64,000 nucleotides of DNA from an uncultured Clostridia bacterium (GTDB taxonomy: Bacteria; Bacillota; Clostridia; Oscillospirales; Acutalibacteraceae): positions 1-64,000 of the forward strand of contig CAMLSX010000005.1 in NCBI GenBank assembly GCA_946484175.1, in the 5' to 3' direction. Every line of letters begins with the position of its first letter. The first letter of the stretch is position 1. The notes below the pieces were generated by a model. That model did no database searches. It saw nothing but the letters and a program-made list of their open reading frames with translations, and was not told the origin of the DNA. Of this stretch, positions 41,689 through 50,183 are shown in pieces. Both the position numbers and the translations under genes were made by a program.

Positions 41689-43854
41689 TTATTTTTTATC
41701 CTGATTCAAAGCAGCCTGCAAAGCTGCCGCAAAGGCACTCTGACCCGCCGATTCCTGCTTGTTCTGGTTGGCAAGATACCGCCGCACGTCCTGTTTGGAA
41801 GCTCCGCCTTTAGTTTCCTTTTTTCGCTGGGCAAAGTGACTCTCTTTTTCCCGGTACCCACACCGGCAAACAAAAATTTTGTTTTCCCCTTCTCCAAACA
41901 GCTCCATTTTCTTGTGGCAATTTGGACACCGGGCATTGGTTTCCCGACTCACGGTACGGCGGTAGCCGCACTCCCGGTCTTGACAAACTAACATTTTACC
42001 GTGCTTACCTTTCACCGACAGCAGCCGCTTGCCACATTCCGGACAAATTTCGTTGGTCAGGTTGTCATGCTGATACTGGGCTTCACTGTTTTTTACGTCC
42101 TCCACCAGATGGCTGGCATAACCTCGAATCTCCCTGATAAATTGCTTCCGGGTGTCCTTGCCCTTGCTGATGGCTTCCAGGCGCTGTTCCCATTTGGCGG
42201 TGAGCAAAGGCTCACGCAGATCCTTCGGAACGAGCGAGATAAGCTGGGTGCCCTTGGAGGTAGGCACCAGAGAATTCCCCCGCTTCTCCATATAGAAGGA
42301 GGAAAACAGCTTTTCGATGATGTCCGCCCGGGTAGCGGGAGTTCCCAAGCCACCACCCAGATAGCCCTTCATCTCTTTATCAGACACATAGGCAGAGGGA
42401 TTCTCCATAGCAGAGAGCAAGGTAGCTTCTGTATACCGTGCCGGCGGCTGAGTCTTACAGGCTTTCAGCTGGAAATTCTTCAGAGAGAAAGTCTGCCCCT
42501 TTTCCAAGGGAGGCAGGGATTGTTCCTCCTGCTCTTCTTCGTCTCGAAGCTGTTCGGCCCGTTTCCAGCCCAGATTCAATTCTGCCCGTCCCGCGGCAGT
42601 AAATCGCTGCCCCTCGCAGGCAAGAACCGCTTTCAACGATTCATACTCGTAATTTGGGAAAAAGCAGGCCAAAAACCGCCGTACTACCAGCCAGTAAATG
42701 CGTTTTTCTTCATTGTTCATGGCCTCCAGATCAGCGGGTTCCTCTGTGGGAATAATGGCGTGATGATCGCTGACCTTGGCATCGTTGATGCAGGCCTTGC
42801 AGATGGGCCGCTTTTCCCGAAGCACTTCCCGGGCAATAGGGGCGTATTCGCCGCGAGCTACGGCCTGCACCCGCTCCGCCAGAGTAGGAACAATATCTGC
42901 TGTCAGATAGCGGGAATCGGTGCGGGGATAAGTCAGCGCCTTGTAGCGCTCATACAAACTTTGCATCACATTCAAAGTCTGCTTGGGGCTCATCTGGTAC
43001 AGGCGGTTGGCGTCCCTTTGCAATTCAGTGAGGTCATAGAGCATAGGCGGCGGGGTAGATTTTTTTGTCCGCTTGACTTCCTGCACGGTAGCAGTTTTGC
43101 CCTTTACCAGTGCCAACAGCTTTTCAGCCTTTTCCTTATCGAAAATTCCCGTCTGGCCCTTTTCGTCCTGCCAGGTGACGAAAAAACGCCCGGCATCAGC
43201 CCGAAGCTGCCAGTAATCCCGAGGAACAAACTTACGGATTTCCTCTTCCCGACGCACTAACAGTGCCAAAGTAGGAGTCTGCACCCGTCCAGCGGAAAGC
43301 TGGGCGTTAAATTTGCAGGTGAGGGCACGGGTCACATTAAGTCCCACCAACCAGTCGGCTTCTGCTCTTGCCTGAGCGGACTGGTATAGGTTCCAATATT
43401 CTTTCCCGTCCCGAAGATGAGCAAAACCATTCCGGATTGCCTTATCGGTCTGGGACGAAATCCACAACCGGCGGATAGGTTTGTGGAAACCGGCTTTTTC
43501 CAGAATCCACCGGGCCACCAATTCCCCTTCCCGGCCTGCATCGGTGGCAATAACCAGGGAATCCACCTGCGGGTCGTGCAGACACTTTTTTACCACGCTG
43601 TACTGTTTGGCGGTCTGAGGAATGACCTTTAATTCCATCTTCGGCGGCAGCATGGGCAGGGTATCCATGCTCCACTGCTGATATTGTTTGCCGTAATGCT
43701 CCGGGTCTTCCAGCTCTACCAGATGCCCCAGTGCCCAAGTGACAATATAATTCGCCCCTGATAAAAAGCCGTTACCGCCCTGACGGCATCCCAGCACGCG
43801 AGCGATCTCACGCCCTACCGAGGGCTTTTCTGCCAAAACCAGTGTTTTTCCCAT
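41689..43854 (-). CDS. topB: DNA topoisomerase III
   Basis: A 721-residue type IA topoisomerase. The TOPRIM domain (about 1-140) has LAEKPSVGREIARVLG and ATDAGREGELVARWIL; the active-site Tyr is in ALTYPRTDSRYL (about 310). A C-terminal zinc ribbon pair is present (CPECGKRLL...CQDRECGY and CPNCHKKME...CRCGY). The N-terminal fingerprint GGNGFLSGANYIVTWALGHL is that of the TopB type, often mobile-element associated, but here it lies among housekeeping genes. Confidence 0.95.
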   Translation of the reverse strand: MGKTLVLAEKPSVGREIARVLGCRQGGNGFLSGANYIVTWALGHLVELEDPEHYGKQYQQWSMDTLPMLPPKMELKVIPQTAKQYSVVKKCLHDPQVDSLVIATDAGREGELVARWILEKAGFHKPIRRLWISSQTDKAIRNGFAHLRDGKEYWNLYQSAQARAEADWLVGLNVTRALTCKFNAQLSAGRVQTPTLALLVRREEEIRKFVPRDYWQLRADAGRFFVTWQDEKGQTGIFDKEKAEKLLALVKGKTATVQEVKRTKKSTPPPMLYDLTELQRDANRLYQMSPKQTLNVMQSLYERYKALTYPRTDSRYLTADIVPTLAERVQAVARGEYAPIAREVLREKRPICKACINDAKVSDHHAIIPTEEPADLEAMNNEEKRIYWLVVRRFLACFFPNYEYESLKAVLACEGQRFTAAGRAELNLGWKRAEQLRDEEEQEEQSLPPLEKGQTFSLKNFQLKACKTQPPARYTEATLLSAMENPSAYVSDKEMKGYLGGGLGTPATRADIIEKLFSSFYMEKRGNSLVPTSKGTQLISLVPKDLREPLLTAKWEQRLEAISKGKDTRKQFIREIRGYASHLVEDVKNSEAQYQHDNLTNEICPECGKRLLSVKGKHGKMLVCQDRECGYRRTVSRETNARCPNCHKKMELFGEGENKIFVCRCGYREKESHFAQRKKETKGGASKQDVRRYLANQNKQESAGQSAFAAALQAALNQDKK

Positions 43855-43901
43855 GGTGTGATTTCCTTTCCGGTATAAAATCTGCTATAATAAAAAAGCT
43901 G

Positions 43902-44732
43902 TTACTTCCCACTGCAAGTACGCTGACGCACTGCTTCGTAGAACATCACGGTTGCTGCACATCCCACATTAAAAGAGGAAGCCGACGAGGTTTCTACCAT
44001 GGGAATCGTGACCAGACGGTCGCAGCTCTCTTTAAAAGCACGGCACAAACCGTCTGTCTCGTTGCCAATCATAAACAGCAGCGGGCCGGAAAGCTCCGCG
44101 TTATAGATCGGGTATTCCTTATGTGCAGTGGTGCCGATAGTCTGGAACCCCGGATACCGTTTTTTCATGTCTGCCAGGAAAGCGTCCAGTTTGGGGATAT
44201 CGGGAACTCGAATTACCGGTACATTGAAGAAGGAGCCCATAGAAGAAACCACTACTTCGGGGTCATAGAGATCCACGCCGTGTCCGGTAAGAATCAGTCC
44301 CTCTACCCCCAACGCATCGCAGGAGCGGATAATTGTACCCAGATTTCCTTTGTTGGAAGGCCTATCAAAGAGCGCCAACAGGGGATTTTCAGAAAGATGG
44401 AACTGTTCGAAGGAGTCGGGCCGCATTTTAATGACCGCCATCAGTTCTGAGGTATCTGCCTTTCCGCTGAGTTCTGCCATCAGAGCTGCGGAAAGCTCAT
44501 AATTCACCTGTGTATGTACGGATTTCAGTGTTTCCTGTGCCCAATTAGACAGGGGCTTTTCGGGGGTATACAAAAACGAAACAATTTCCCAGTGATTGTG
44601 GATTGCTTCATTGATATTGCGCACACCCTCCACAAAAAACTCATTATAACGGTAACGCTTATTGCGGTTGGTCTTCAACACTTCAAATTTTTGATAGGCA
44701 GCATTTTTGGAATACACTCTTTCTGTTTTCAT
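43902..44732 (-). CDS. TrmH/SpoU family RNA 2'-O-methyltransferase
   Basis: A 276-residue SPOUT methyltransferase. An N-terminal substrate-binding part (YRYNEFFVEGVRNINEAI) precedes the SAM-binding deep-knot motifs NKGNLGTIIRSCDALGVEGL (motif 1), LLFMIGNETDGL (motif 2) and IPMVETSSASSFNVGCAATVMFYE (motif 3). It methylates the ribose of rRNA or tRNA; the exact nucleotide is not predictable. It is 47 bases before topB on the same strand. Confidence 0.92.
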   Translation of the reverse strand: MKTERVYSKNAAYQKFEVLKTNRNKRYRYNEFFVEGVRNINEAIHNHWEIVSFLYTPEKPLSNWAQETLKSVHTQVNYELSAALMAELSGKADTSELMAVIKMRPDSFEQFHLSENPLLALFDRPSNKGNLGTIIRSCDALGVEGLILTGHGVDLYDPEVVVSSMGSFFNVPVIRVPDIPKLDAFLADMKKRYPGFQTIGTTAHKEYPIYNAELSGPLLFMIGNETDGLCRAFKESCDRLVTIPMVETSSASSFNVGCAATVMFYEAVRQRTCSGK

Positions 44733-44814
44733 GCCGTTTTCTCCCCTTTTCTATTATGAAATCATTTTACTAAATGTATAAAAATATCTGTAATTTACAA
44801 AAGGAGCATTTTTG

Positions 44815-45504
44815 ATGAATTCTTCTCTCCAGAAAAAACTATATCATTACCTGCTGGAACAGGGCGCCAGCGATGTGGGCTTTTCCATGCCGCCGGACGC
44901 AGAAACTGTGTTCCCCGGCCTGCCTTATGCAGTGAGCATCGTGGTGCATCTTTCCGATTTTATCGTTGACGAAATCGATGGTGCACCCACCCATACCTAC
45001 TTTAACCACTACCGCAGTGTCAACGCGTTCCTTGACCAGCTTTTGCTCAAAGCCGGGTTGTTTTTGCAAAAAGAAGGCTACCTTTACTGCACCGTAGCCG
45101 CTTCCCAGAGCATCAACAAAGACGGCTGGAACTATCAAGGACGTTACTCCCACAAAAAGGCGGCTACTCTGGCCGGGTTGGGAACGGTTGGAAAAAGCTC
45201 CCTGTTTTTACATAAGCAATGGGGCCCGCACGTGCGGCTGGCAACTTTGTTCACGAACTGCCCCTTTACTGTTCCGGAATCCATTTTGCCTTCTCCCTGC
45301 CAGAATTGCCATCTTTGCGTGGATGCATGCCCTGCGGGGGCTATCTCCGGCAAAAGCTGGACGCCAGAACGCACCCGGGAAGAGATGTTTGCCCCCGAAA
45401 AATGCAGCAATTATATGAAACGCGCCTTCCAGCATATTGGCCGGGGCGCGGTGTGCGGTGTATGCATGCAGGTATGTCCCATGATGAAAGGATTGCCGGA
45501 ATAA
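44815..45504 (+). CDS. QueG-like 4Fe-4S protein, short form
   Basis: A 229-residue protein. The N-terminal region has the DUF1730-like fold seen in epoxyqueuosine reductase QueG, with KAATLAGLGTVGKSSL at about 122-137. Two 4Fe-4S motifs follow: CQNCHLCVDACP and CGVCMQVCP (with the first Cys further upstream). Full QueG is 310-380 residues and has a C-terminal HEAT region that is missing here. It may act as a redox or corrinoid-linked protein and not in queuosine synthesis, since queH is present. AAAGGAGC precedes ATG 44815. Confidence 0.82.
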   Translation: MNSSLQKKLYHYLLEQGASDVGFSMPPDAETVFPGLPYAVSIVVHLSDFIVDEIDGAPTHTYFNHYRSVNAFLDQLLLKAGLFLQKEGYLYCTVAASQSINKDGWNYQGRYSHKKAATLAGLGTVGKSSLFLHKQWGPHVRLATLFTNCPFTVPESILPSPCQNCHLCVDACPAGAISGKSWTPERTREEMFAPEKCSNYMKRAFQHIGRGAVCGVCMQVCPMMKGLPE

Positions 45505-45708
45505 TCAGGACTTTTTGCCCAATTTGCGCTTAACTCCGTCCGGGCCGATCACATAAGTGTTTTCCAACTGGCGGCGTAAATCTGCGCGATAGGCAGCGAT
45601 ATATTCCGCGCGTAAAGCCTTTTGCTCTTCTGCTTCTGCGCAGGTAAGTCCTTCGGCTTTTGCTTTTTTAGCCAGTTCGTTAATACGTTTAATTTTCTCG
45701 TCAGTCAT
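45505..45708 (-). CDS. DUF896 family protein (YnzC-like)
   Basis: A 67-residue helical protein: KIKRINELAKKAKAEGLT, then EQKALRAEYIAAYRADLRRQLEN. This is the DUF896 pattern of YnzC, a small SOS-linked protein of Bacillus; function uncertain. Its stop abuts that of the convergent ferredoxin gene with no room for a terminator. Confidence 0.92.
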   Translation of the reverse strand: MTDEKIKRINELAKKAKAEGLTCAEAEEQKALRAEYIAAYRADLRRQLENTYVIGPDGVKRKLGKKS

Positions 45709-45741
45709 AAAACAGTGTTTCCTTTCTGTATTACATAAAGC

Positions 45742-45770
45742 ACGCCCTTTCCGTTTGCCGAAAAGGGCGT
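45742..45770. terminator. Terminator between DUF212 and DUF896 genes
   Basis: ACGCCCTTT-CG pairs with CG-AAAGGGCGT over 5 bases, with a T-run on the plus strand. By position it serves the DUF212 gene on the minus strand. Confidence 0.65.
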
Positions 45771-45785
45771 TTTTATATCTTAATT

Positions 45786-46259
45786 TTAATAAACCACTTG
45801 CAGCAAACTTGCAATGGCAATTCCCAGCAAAGAACCAAATACCGCTTCAATGGGACGATGTCCCAAAGATTCATTCAGTTCAGGGAACTCCTCTCGAAAA
45901 GCAGCACGTTCTTCTTCTGGCAACTTGGCTTCTACACGATCAATCAGCAAATTCAAGGTTCTCGCATGAAGTCCAGCTTCCCAGCGAACACCGGTTGCAT
46001 CGTAAATCACAATCAGAGTGAGGATAAATGCTACTGCAAAAATCGGAGAGGAAAAACCATAATTTAAAAGAGCCGACATTGTAACGGAACAGCTCACCGC
46101 TGAATGGGCGCTGGGCATTCCGCCTGCACCAGTCAAACGCTCCAATCTTACCTGTTTGTTTCGACCATAATAATAAATCAGTTTAATCATCTGCGCCAGC
46201 ATCCAGGACAATACACCTGCATTGATTAAAGGGTTGGAAATTAAAATCTGCCAATCCAT
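45786..46259 (-). CDS. DUF212/YuiD family membrane protein (divergent PAP2)
   Basis: A 157-residue protein of the divergent PAP2 family: LTGAGGMPSAHSAVSCSV (PSAH core), VIYDATGVRWEAGLHA and the C-terminal LGHRPIEAVFGSLLG. About four helices. The family resembles acid phosphatases but its activity is unproven. Start at ATG 46259; the upstream TTG has no better site. Confidence 0.88.
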   Translation of the reverse strand: MDWQILISNPLINAGVLSWMLAQMIKLIYYYGRNKQVRLERLTGAGGMPSAHSAVSCSVTMSALLNYGFSSPIFAVAFILTLIVIYDATGVRWEAGLHARTLNLLIDRVEAKLPEEERAAFREEFPELNESLGHRPIEAVFGSLLGIAIASLLQVVY

Positions 46260-46409
46260 TGTATCACTCAACTTTCTTTATAGTAACCTGGCCGTCTTCA
46301 CAACCAACTCCATCCCAGAGAAAATTACAAATTACACATCTATTGTACCTTGCCAGAGAAAGCTTGTCAAACAAATACGGCAAAAAGCCTGATTTTCTTT
46401 CCTGCTTTC

Positions 46410-46437
46410 TTGCAACTTTCTTTATGTGAGCTATAAT
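46410..46437 (+). promoter_or_regulatory. Sigma-A promoter of the HD/nuclease-like operon
   Basis: TTGCAA (46410-46415), 16 bases, TATAAT (46432-46437), about 50 bases before the HD gene start. Confidence 0.65.
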
Positions 46438-46491
46438 AAAAATCAGGATTCCCTATGAATATCATTTTATCAGGAAAAGAGGTCTATTAAT

Positions 46492-47058
46492 ATGAATACC
46501 ATTCCTACTCTAAAAGAAGCACAATGTCTTCTGGAAGAATATAACCAGGAACCTTTTCATCTAAAACACGCAAAAATTGTTTCGGGCGTGTTGGGCTACT
46601 TTGCAAAAGAATATGACCCGGAGCAGGAAGACTTTTGGCGTGTAGCTGGGCTGCTGCATGATCTGGATTTTGAAAAGTTTCCCGAACAGCATTGTATCAA
46701 AGGCAAAGAGCTGATGGAAGAGCGCGGCCTCGACCCGCGCCTGATTCACGCAATGATGAGTCACGGCTGGAATCTGACCACCGACGTAAAACCTGAGCAC
46801 ATCATGGAAAAAATCCTGTATGCTACTGATGAACTTACCGGACTAATCGGCGCGGTTGCCATTATGCGCCCTTCAAAAAGCGTATCGGATCTCGAATTGA
46901 AATCGGTAAAGAAAAAATTCAAAGACAAAAAATTTGCTGCCGGCTGCTCTCGGGAAGTCATTTCACAGGGAGCCGAGCTGCTGGGATGGACCTTGGATGA
47001 CCTGATTTCGCGTACAATCCTCGCCATGCGCAGCCTGCTGCCGGAGATGGAAATTTGA
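46492..47058 (+). CDS. HD domain phosphohydrolase
   Basis: A 188-residue protein. The metal-binding HD signature is GLLHDLDFEKFPEQH (about 59-73), with an upstream His in FHLKHAKIV and a later Asp in YATDELTGLIGAV. This is the pattern of one-domain HD hydrolases that act on nucleotides or tRNA ends. The last codons overlap the next start (TTGA), so the two proteins are made together. The site is AAAGAGGTC, 8-9 bases before the ATG. Confidence 0.88.
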   Translation: MNTIPTLKEAQCLLEEYNQEPFHLKHAKIVSGVLGYFAKEYDPEQEDFWRVAGLLHDLDFEKFPEQHCIKGKELMEERGLDPRLIHAMMSHGWNLTTDVKPEHIMEKILYATDELTGLIGAVAIMRPSKSVSDLELKSVKKKFKDKKFAAGCSREVISQGAELLGWTLDDLISRTILAMRSLLPEMEI

Positions 47059-47804
47059 CTCCCGATCAGCTGGCGCGTTTTGATGAGTCTCGCCGTATCG
47101 TATTACAGGGACAAGCTCTGGAACAGGGCATCGGAACATTGGGAGAAAAAAGGCTGCATGCTGTTCTCAAGCGATATTATCAGCCGGATGACAACCTTCA
47201 CGAACGAAAGATTGGGCGTATGGTGGCAGATGCTGTTCTATCTGATGGCTCTATTCTGGAAATTCAAACACAAAGTTTCTCTTCGTTACAAAAGAAGCTT
47301 CCGGTATTTCTCGCCTGTGCCAATGTTCATCTTATCGCACCGGTAGTGCAAAAGAAATGGGTATGCTGGCTCAACCCAGAAACAGGCGAAATGGTTTCAC
47401 GCAGGCGTTCTTCAAAACAATATTTTCCCATTGATCTCGCACGAGAGTTGGGAGCAATCCGGGAATTTTTGCTTCATCCTAGACTGACGATGCATTTTCC
47501 GTTATTGGAAGCAGAAGAATACCGTCTGCTCAACGGCTGGGGGAATGAAGGCAAGCGCGGTTCCACCCGGTACGAACGAATCCCGCTGAATTTACTGGAC
47601 GAATGGGTCATGAGAGCACCAGAAGATTATGGGCGGCTTTTCCCCAGCGCTCTGCCGGATATTTTTACCGTAAAACAGCTGCAAAAATCTGCGCGCATTT
47701 CCAGTATGTGCGCATACTCTGCGGCCGCAATCTTTCGGGAGCTTGATTTGATACGGGAAATTGGAAAACAGGGACGCGCACGGTTGTACCAAAAAAATTT
47801 TTAA
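47055..47804 (+). CDS. Unknown protein with PD-(D/E)XK-like core and C-terminal helix-turn-helix
   Basis: A 249-residue protein starting at TTG 47055, whose T-T-G-A overlaps the HD gene stop, with GGAGATGG upstream. The N-terminal part reads GTLGEKRLHAVLKRYY, then MVADAVLSDGSILEIQTQSF. That order (Glu helix, Asp, then Glu-x-Gln) looks like a PD-(D/E)XK nuclease site with Gln replacing Lys. A middle beta/alpha region has KKWVCWLNPETG. The C-terminus (about 200-249) is winged-helix-like: FTVKQLQKSARISSMCAYSAAAIFRELDL, i.e. a reader for DNA or RNA. I do not recognise a named family. Function as a nuclease is inference. Confidence 0.7.
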   Translation: MTPDQLARFDESRRIVLQGQALEQGIGTLGEKRLHAVLKRYYQPDDNLHERKIGRMVADAVLSDGSILEIQTQSFSSLQKKLPVFLACANVHLIAPVVQKKWVCWLNPETGEMVSRRRSSKQYFPIDLARELGAIREFLLHPRLTMHFPLLEAEEYRLLNGWGNEGKRGSTRYERIPLNLLDEWVMRAPEDYGRLFPSALPDIFTVKQLQKSARISSMCAYSAAAIFRELDLIREIGKQGRARLYQKNF

Positions 47805-47814
47805 AAAGCTTTTT

Positions 47815-47850
47815 AAATCCCACCGCAGGAAACCTCCTGGGGTGGGATTT
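47815..47850. terminator. Bidirectional terminator
   Basis: AAATCCCACC pairs with GGTGGGATTT, with an inner GCAGG/CCTGG-like extension, and TTATTTTC follows. It serves both the nuclease-like gene and the convergent EamA gene. Confidence 0.85.
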
Positions 47851-47856
47851 TTATTT

Positions 47857-48717
47857 TCAGACAGCGTTATTTTTGGGCTTTTGCCAAAGCTGCGAAACGA
47901 TGACAACAATGATAATCACTGCAGCACCAGCCAGCTCACGAAGAGTGGGCGTTTCTCCCAACACCAGCAGTGCTAGCAGGATACCATAGACCGATTCCAT
48001 AGAAGAGACAACACCGGTGATCTGTGCCGGCAATACTTTCAGGCTGCTGATAAACAACGTATGTGCCAGCGCAGTTGTCATAATTCCAAGGAAGGCCAGC
48101 ATTGCCCAGTCTGAAACCGTGGGAGAAAACGGAATCCAGAACAATGAGGGAAGCAAAAGAAGTGCAGCGCTGCCCTGTTCATATAGCGCGGTAATCGTTA
48201 CGGAGTAATGCTGCATAAAGTATCGGTTCAGCAGCGTCAGGATGGAATAAGCCAACGCCGAAATCAAGCCTACCGCAATTCCAAGCGAAATCTGGTTTTC
48301 CAGTGTGAATTGCGGCACTGTAAGCAAAACTCCCAGCAAAATCAACAAAGCTGAAACAACCCGTCCTGCACGAAGTTTTTCATGAAAAGCAAGAGGTTCC
48401 AGAAAAGTGACAAACAGCGGAAATGCAGAAAAAGTGATGGTTCCTACCGCTACCGTAGAAAGCTGGATTGAGAGCAGAAACAGCCACCAATGAATGGCAA
48501 GCAGCCCACCTGACAATACCAGTAAAATAGCATCTCTTGGGCGTACTCGAAGCGACTGCTTCGTAAACAGGACAAACACCAGCAAGGCCAATGAAGAAAA
48601 AAACATCCTTCCAAAAGTAATGCCAATTGCGGGAAGAGAAATCCATTTCGCAAATAGCCCGGCAGTTCCGAACAGAAAAACTGCGAGATTTACAGAGATA
48701 ATCGCCCTTTTTTTCAT
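47857..48717 (-). CDS. DMT superfamily (EamA) transporter
   Basis: A 286-residue protein with ten helices in two EamA repeats. Typical segments are NLAVFLFGTAGLFAKWISLP, GGLLAIHWWLFLLSIQLSTVAVGTI and ALAHTLFISSLKVLPAQITG with SMESVYGILLALLVLGE. It probably exports small metabolites. ATG at 48717 follows GGAGGAAT; a longer frame upstream is rejected. Confidence 0.88.
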   Translation of the reverse strand: MKKRAIISVNLAVFLFGTAGLFAKWISLPAIGITFGRMFFSSLALLVFVLFTKQSLRVRPRDAILLVLSGGLLAIHWWLFLLSIQLSTVAVGTITFSAFPLFVTFLEPLAFHEKLRAGRVVSALLILLGVLLTVPQFTLENQISLGIAVGLISALAYSILTLLNRYFMQHYSVTITALYEQGSAALLLLPSLFWIPFSPTVSDWAMLAFLGIMTTALAHTLFISSLKVLPAQITGVVSSMESVYGILLALLVLGETPTLRELAGAAVIIIVVIVSQLWQKPKNNAV

Positions 48718-48802
48718 TTTATTCCTCCATTCTTGTTTCTTTTTCCAATTATAGAGGTAAATCAAGTGGAAGACAAGCAAAAGATTTGTTCTAACTGTAC
48801 TA

Positions 48803-48840
48803 TTGACATTCATACAGATATACAGTACAATACAACTGTA
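48803..48840 (+). promoter_or_regulatory. Promoter and operator of the GntR/ABC operon
   Basis: TTGACA (48803-48808), 17 bases, TACAAT (48826-48831). The dyad TACAGT-ACAATACA-ACTGTA (48821-48840) covers the -10, as for autorepressing YtrA-type GntR proteins. A further ACTGTAC half site lies at about 48794. Confidence 0.75.
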
Positions 48841-48874
48841 CTAATACGAATCATACAAATAGAAAGGCGGTGGA

Positions 48875-49267
48875 ATGATGGGGATTTTTACACTGAACCC
48901 GGCTGGAAGACAGCCAATCTATGAACAATTATATCAGTCTGTTGTCAAAATGGCAGCGCTGGGCGTGTTCGCAGAAAATGAGCAGCTTCCTTCTGTGCGC
49001 AGTGTAGCCCAGGAGTTGGGGGTAAATGTCAACACTGTGCAAAAGGCTTACCGGATGCTGGAGAGAGATGGTGTAATTGTTTCCTATCCGGGAAAAGGCT
49101 CCTTCATTGCATCAGGAGATAACGCCCTGCTTCGCCAGCAGCAAAGTGCCCGGGAAAGCTTGATCACAGCAGCACAGAACGCGGCAGAATGTGGGATTTC
49201 AGAAGAGGAAATTGTAAACTGTGCCCGGGAAGGAGCCAAGCGGCGCAAAGCAGATCGCACGCTTTGA
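48875..49267 (+). CDS. GntR family regulator, YtrA subfamily
   Basis: A 130-residue protein. The winged-helix domain is at 8-75: QPIYEQLYQSVVKMAALG, LPSVRSVAQELGVNVNTVQKAYRML. The short C-terminal helical tail, without an effector domain, defines the YtrA type. Such genes lead ABC-exporter operons and respond to cell-envelope stress. The promoter carries a dyad over the -10, suggesting autorepression. The stop is 16 bases before the ATPase start. Confidence 0.92.
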   Translation: MMGIFTLNPAGRQPIYEQLYQSVVKMAALGVFAENEQLPSVRSVAQELGVNVNTVQKAYRMLERDGVIVSYPGKGSFIASGDNALLRQQQSARESLITAAQNAAECGISEEEIVNCAREGAKRRKADRTL

Positions 49268-49283
49268 GAAAGGTGGTTATCCT

Positions 49284-50183
49284 ATGATTGAAATACAACA
49301 GCTGGTCAAACGGTTTGGCAGCAAGGCTGCCTTGGATGGCATCAGCCTGCAAATTGAAAAAGGCTCGGTATTTGGGTTGGTAGGCTCTAATGGCGCCGGA
49401 AAATCGACCCTCCTTCGCGTGCTGGCGGGGGTATACCGTCCGGACGGTGGGAGCGTTTTGATGGATGAAGAGCCTCCCTATGAAAACAGCGGAATGAAAA
49501 ACCGGATTTTCTTTGTGTCGGATTATCCTTACTTCCTGCCGAAATCAACGCTGCAGGAGATGGCTTCTCTGTACCGTCGAGTATATGCTCATTGGAGCGA
49601 AGATCGGTATCAGGCATTGTGCCGGACTTTTGGTCTGGATATTCATGGAAGAATTCAGAATTTTTCAAAAGGTATGCAGCGTCAGGCAGCCTTGATCCTG
49701 GCTCTTTCTACACAGCCGGATTACCTGCTGCTGGACGAAATCTTTGATGGACTGGATCCGGTGGTGCGGCAGCTGCTGAAAAAGCTGCTGGCCGATGAAG
49801 TTGCCCTGCGTGAAATGACAGTCATCATTGCATCTCACAACCTGCGCGAGCTGGAAGATGTCTGTGACCATGTGGGATTCTTACACCGCGGCGGTGTATT
49901 GATGGAACAGGAGCTGGACAGCCTGCGGCTGGGTATCCATAAAATCCAGGCTGTATTCCAGCATCTTCCGACAGCAGAGCAGCTTTCGGGGTTGGATATC
50001 GTGCGCTGGGATACACGCGGTTCTCTGGTAAGCATGGTAGTGCGCGGAGAAGACGAACAAATTCAGGCAGAACTGGAAAAATGGAATCCGGTGTTCTGCG
50101 AGTCTCTGCCTCTTACATTAGAGGAAGTATTTATCAGTGAAATGGAGGCGGCTGGTTATGACATCGACAACATCCTTTCGTGA
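49284..50183 (+). CDS. ABC transporter ATP-binding protein
   Basis: A 299-residue ATPase: Walker A GSNGAGKST (about 35-43), signature NFSKGMQRQAALIL, Walker B YLLLDEIFDGLDP, H-loop IIASHN. The C-terminal 80 residues form the substrate-independent domain of export ATPases of the YtrB/BcrA kind. Start at 49284 follows AAAGGTGG; the earlier frame start is not used. It overlaps the permease by 26 bases. Confidence 0.92.
   Translation: MIEIQQLVKRFGSKAALDGISLQIEKGSVFGLVGSNGAGKSTLLRVLAGVYRPDGGSVLMDEEPPYENSGMKNRIFFVSDYPYFLPKSTLQEMASLYRRVYAHWSEDRYQALCRTFGLDIHGRIQNFSKGMQRQAALILALSTQPDYLLLDEIFDGLDPVVRQLLKKLLADEVALREMTVIIASHNLRELEDVCDHVGFLHRGGVLMEQELDSLRLGIHKIQAVFQHLPTAEQLSGLDIVRWDTRGSLVSMVVRGEDEQIQAELEKWNPVFCESLPLTLEEVFISEMEAAGYDIDNILS

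Noticed and set aside
42001..43260. 419-codon plus-strand frame
   Set aside because: Antisense to topB, whose motifs are fully conserved on the minus strand.
46492..47804. Type III or abortive-infection defence system
   Set aside because: HD plus nuclease-like domains are suggestive, but no effector, Cas or toxin-antitoxin partner is present, so it is kept only as an open finding.
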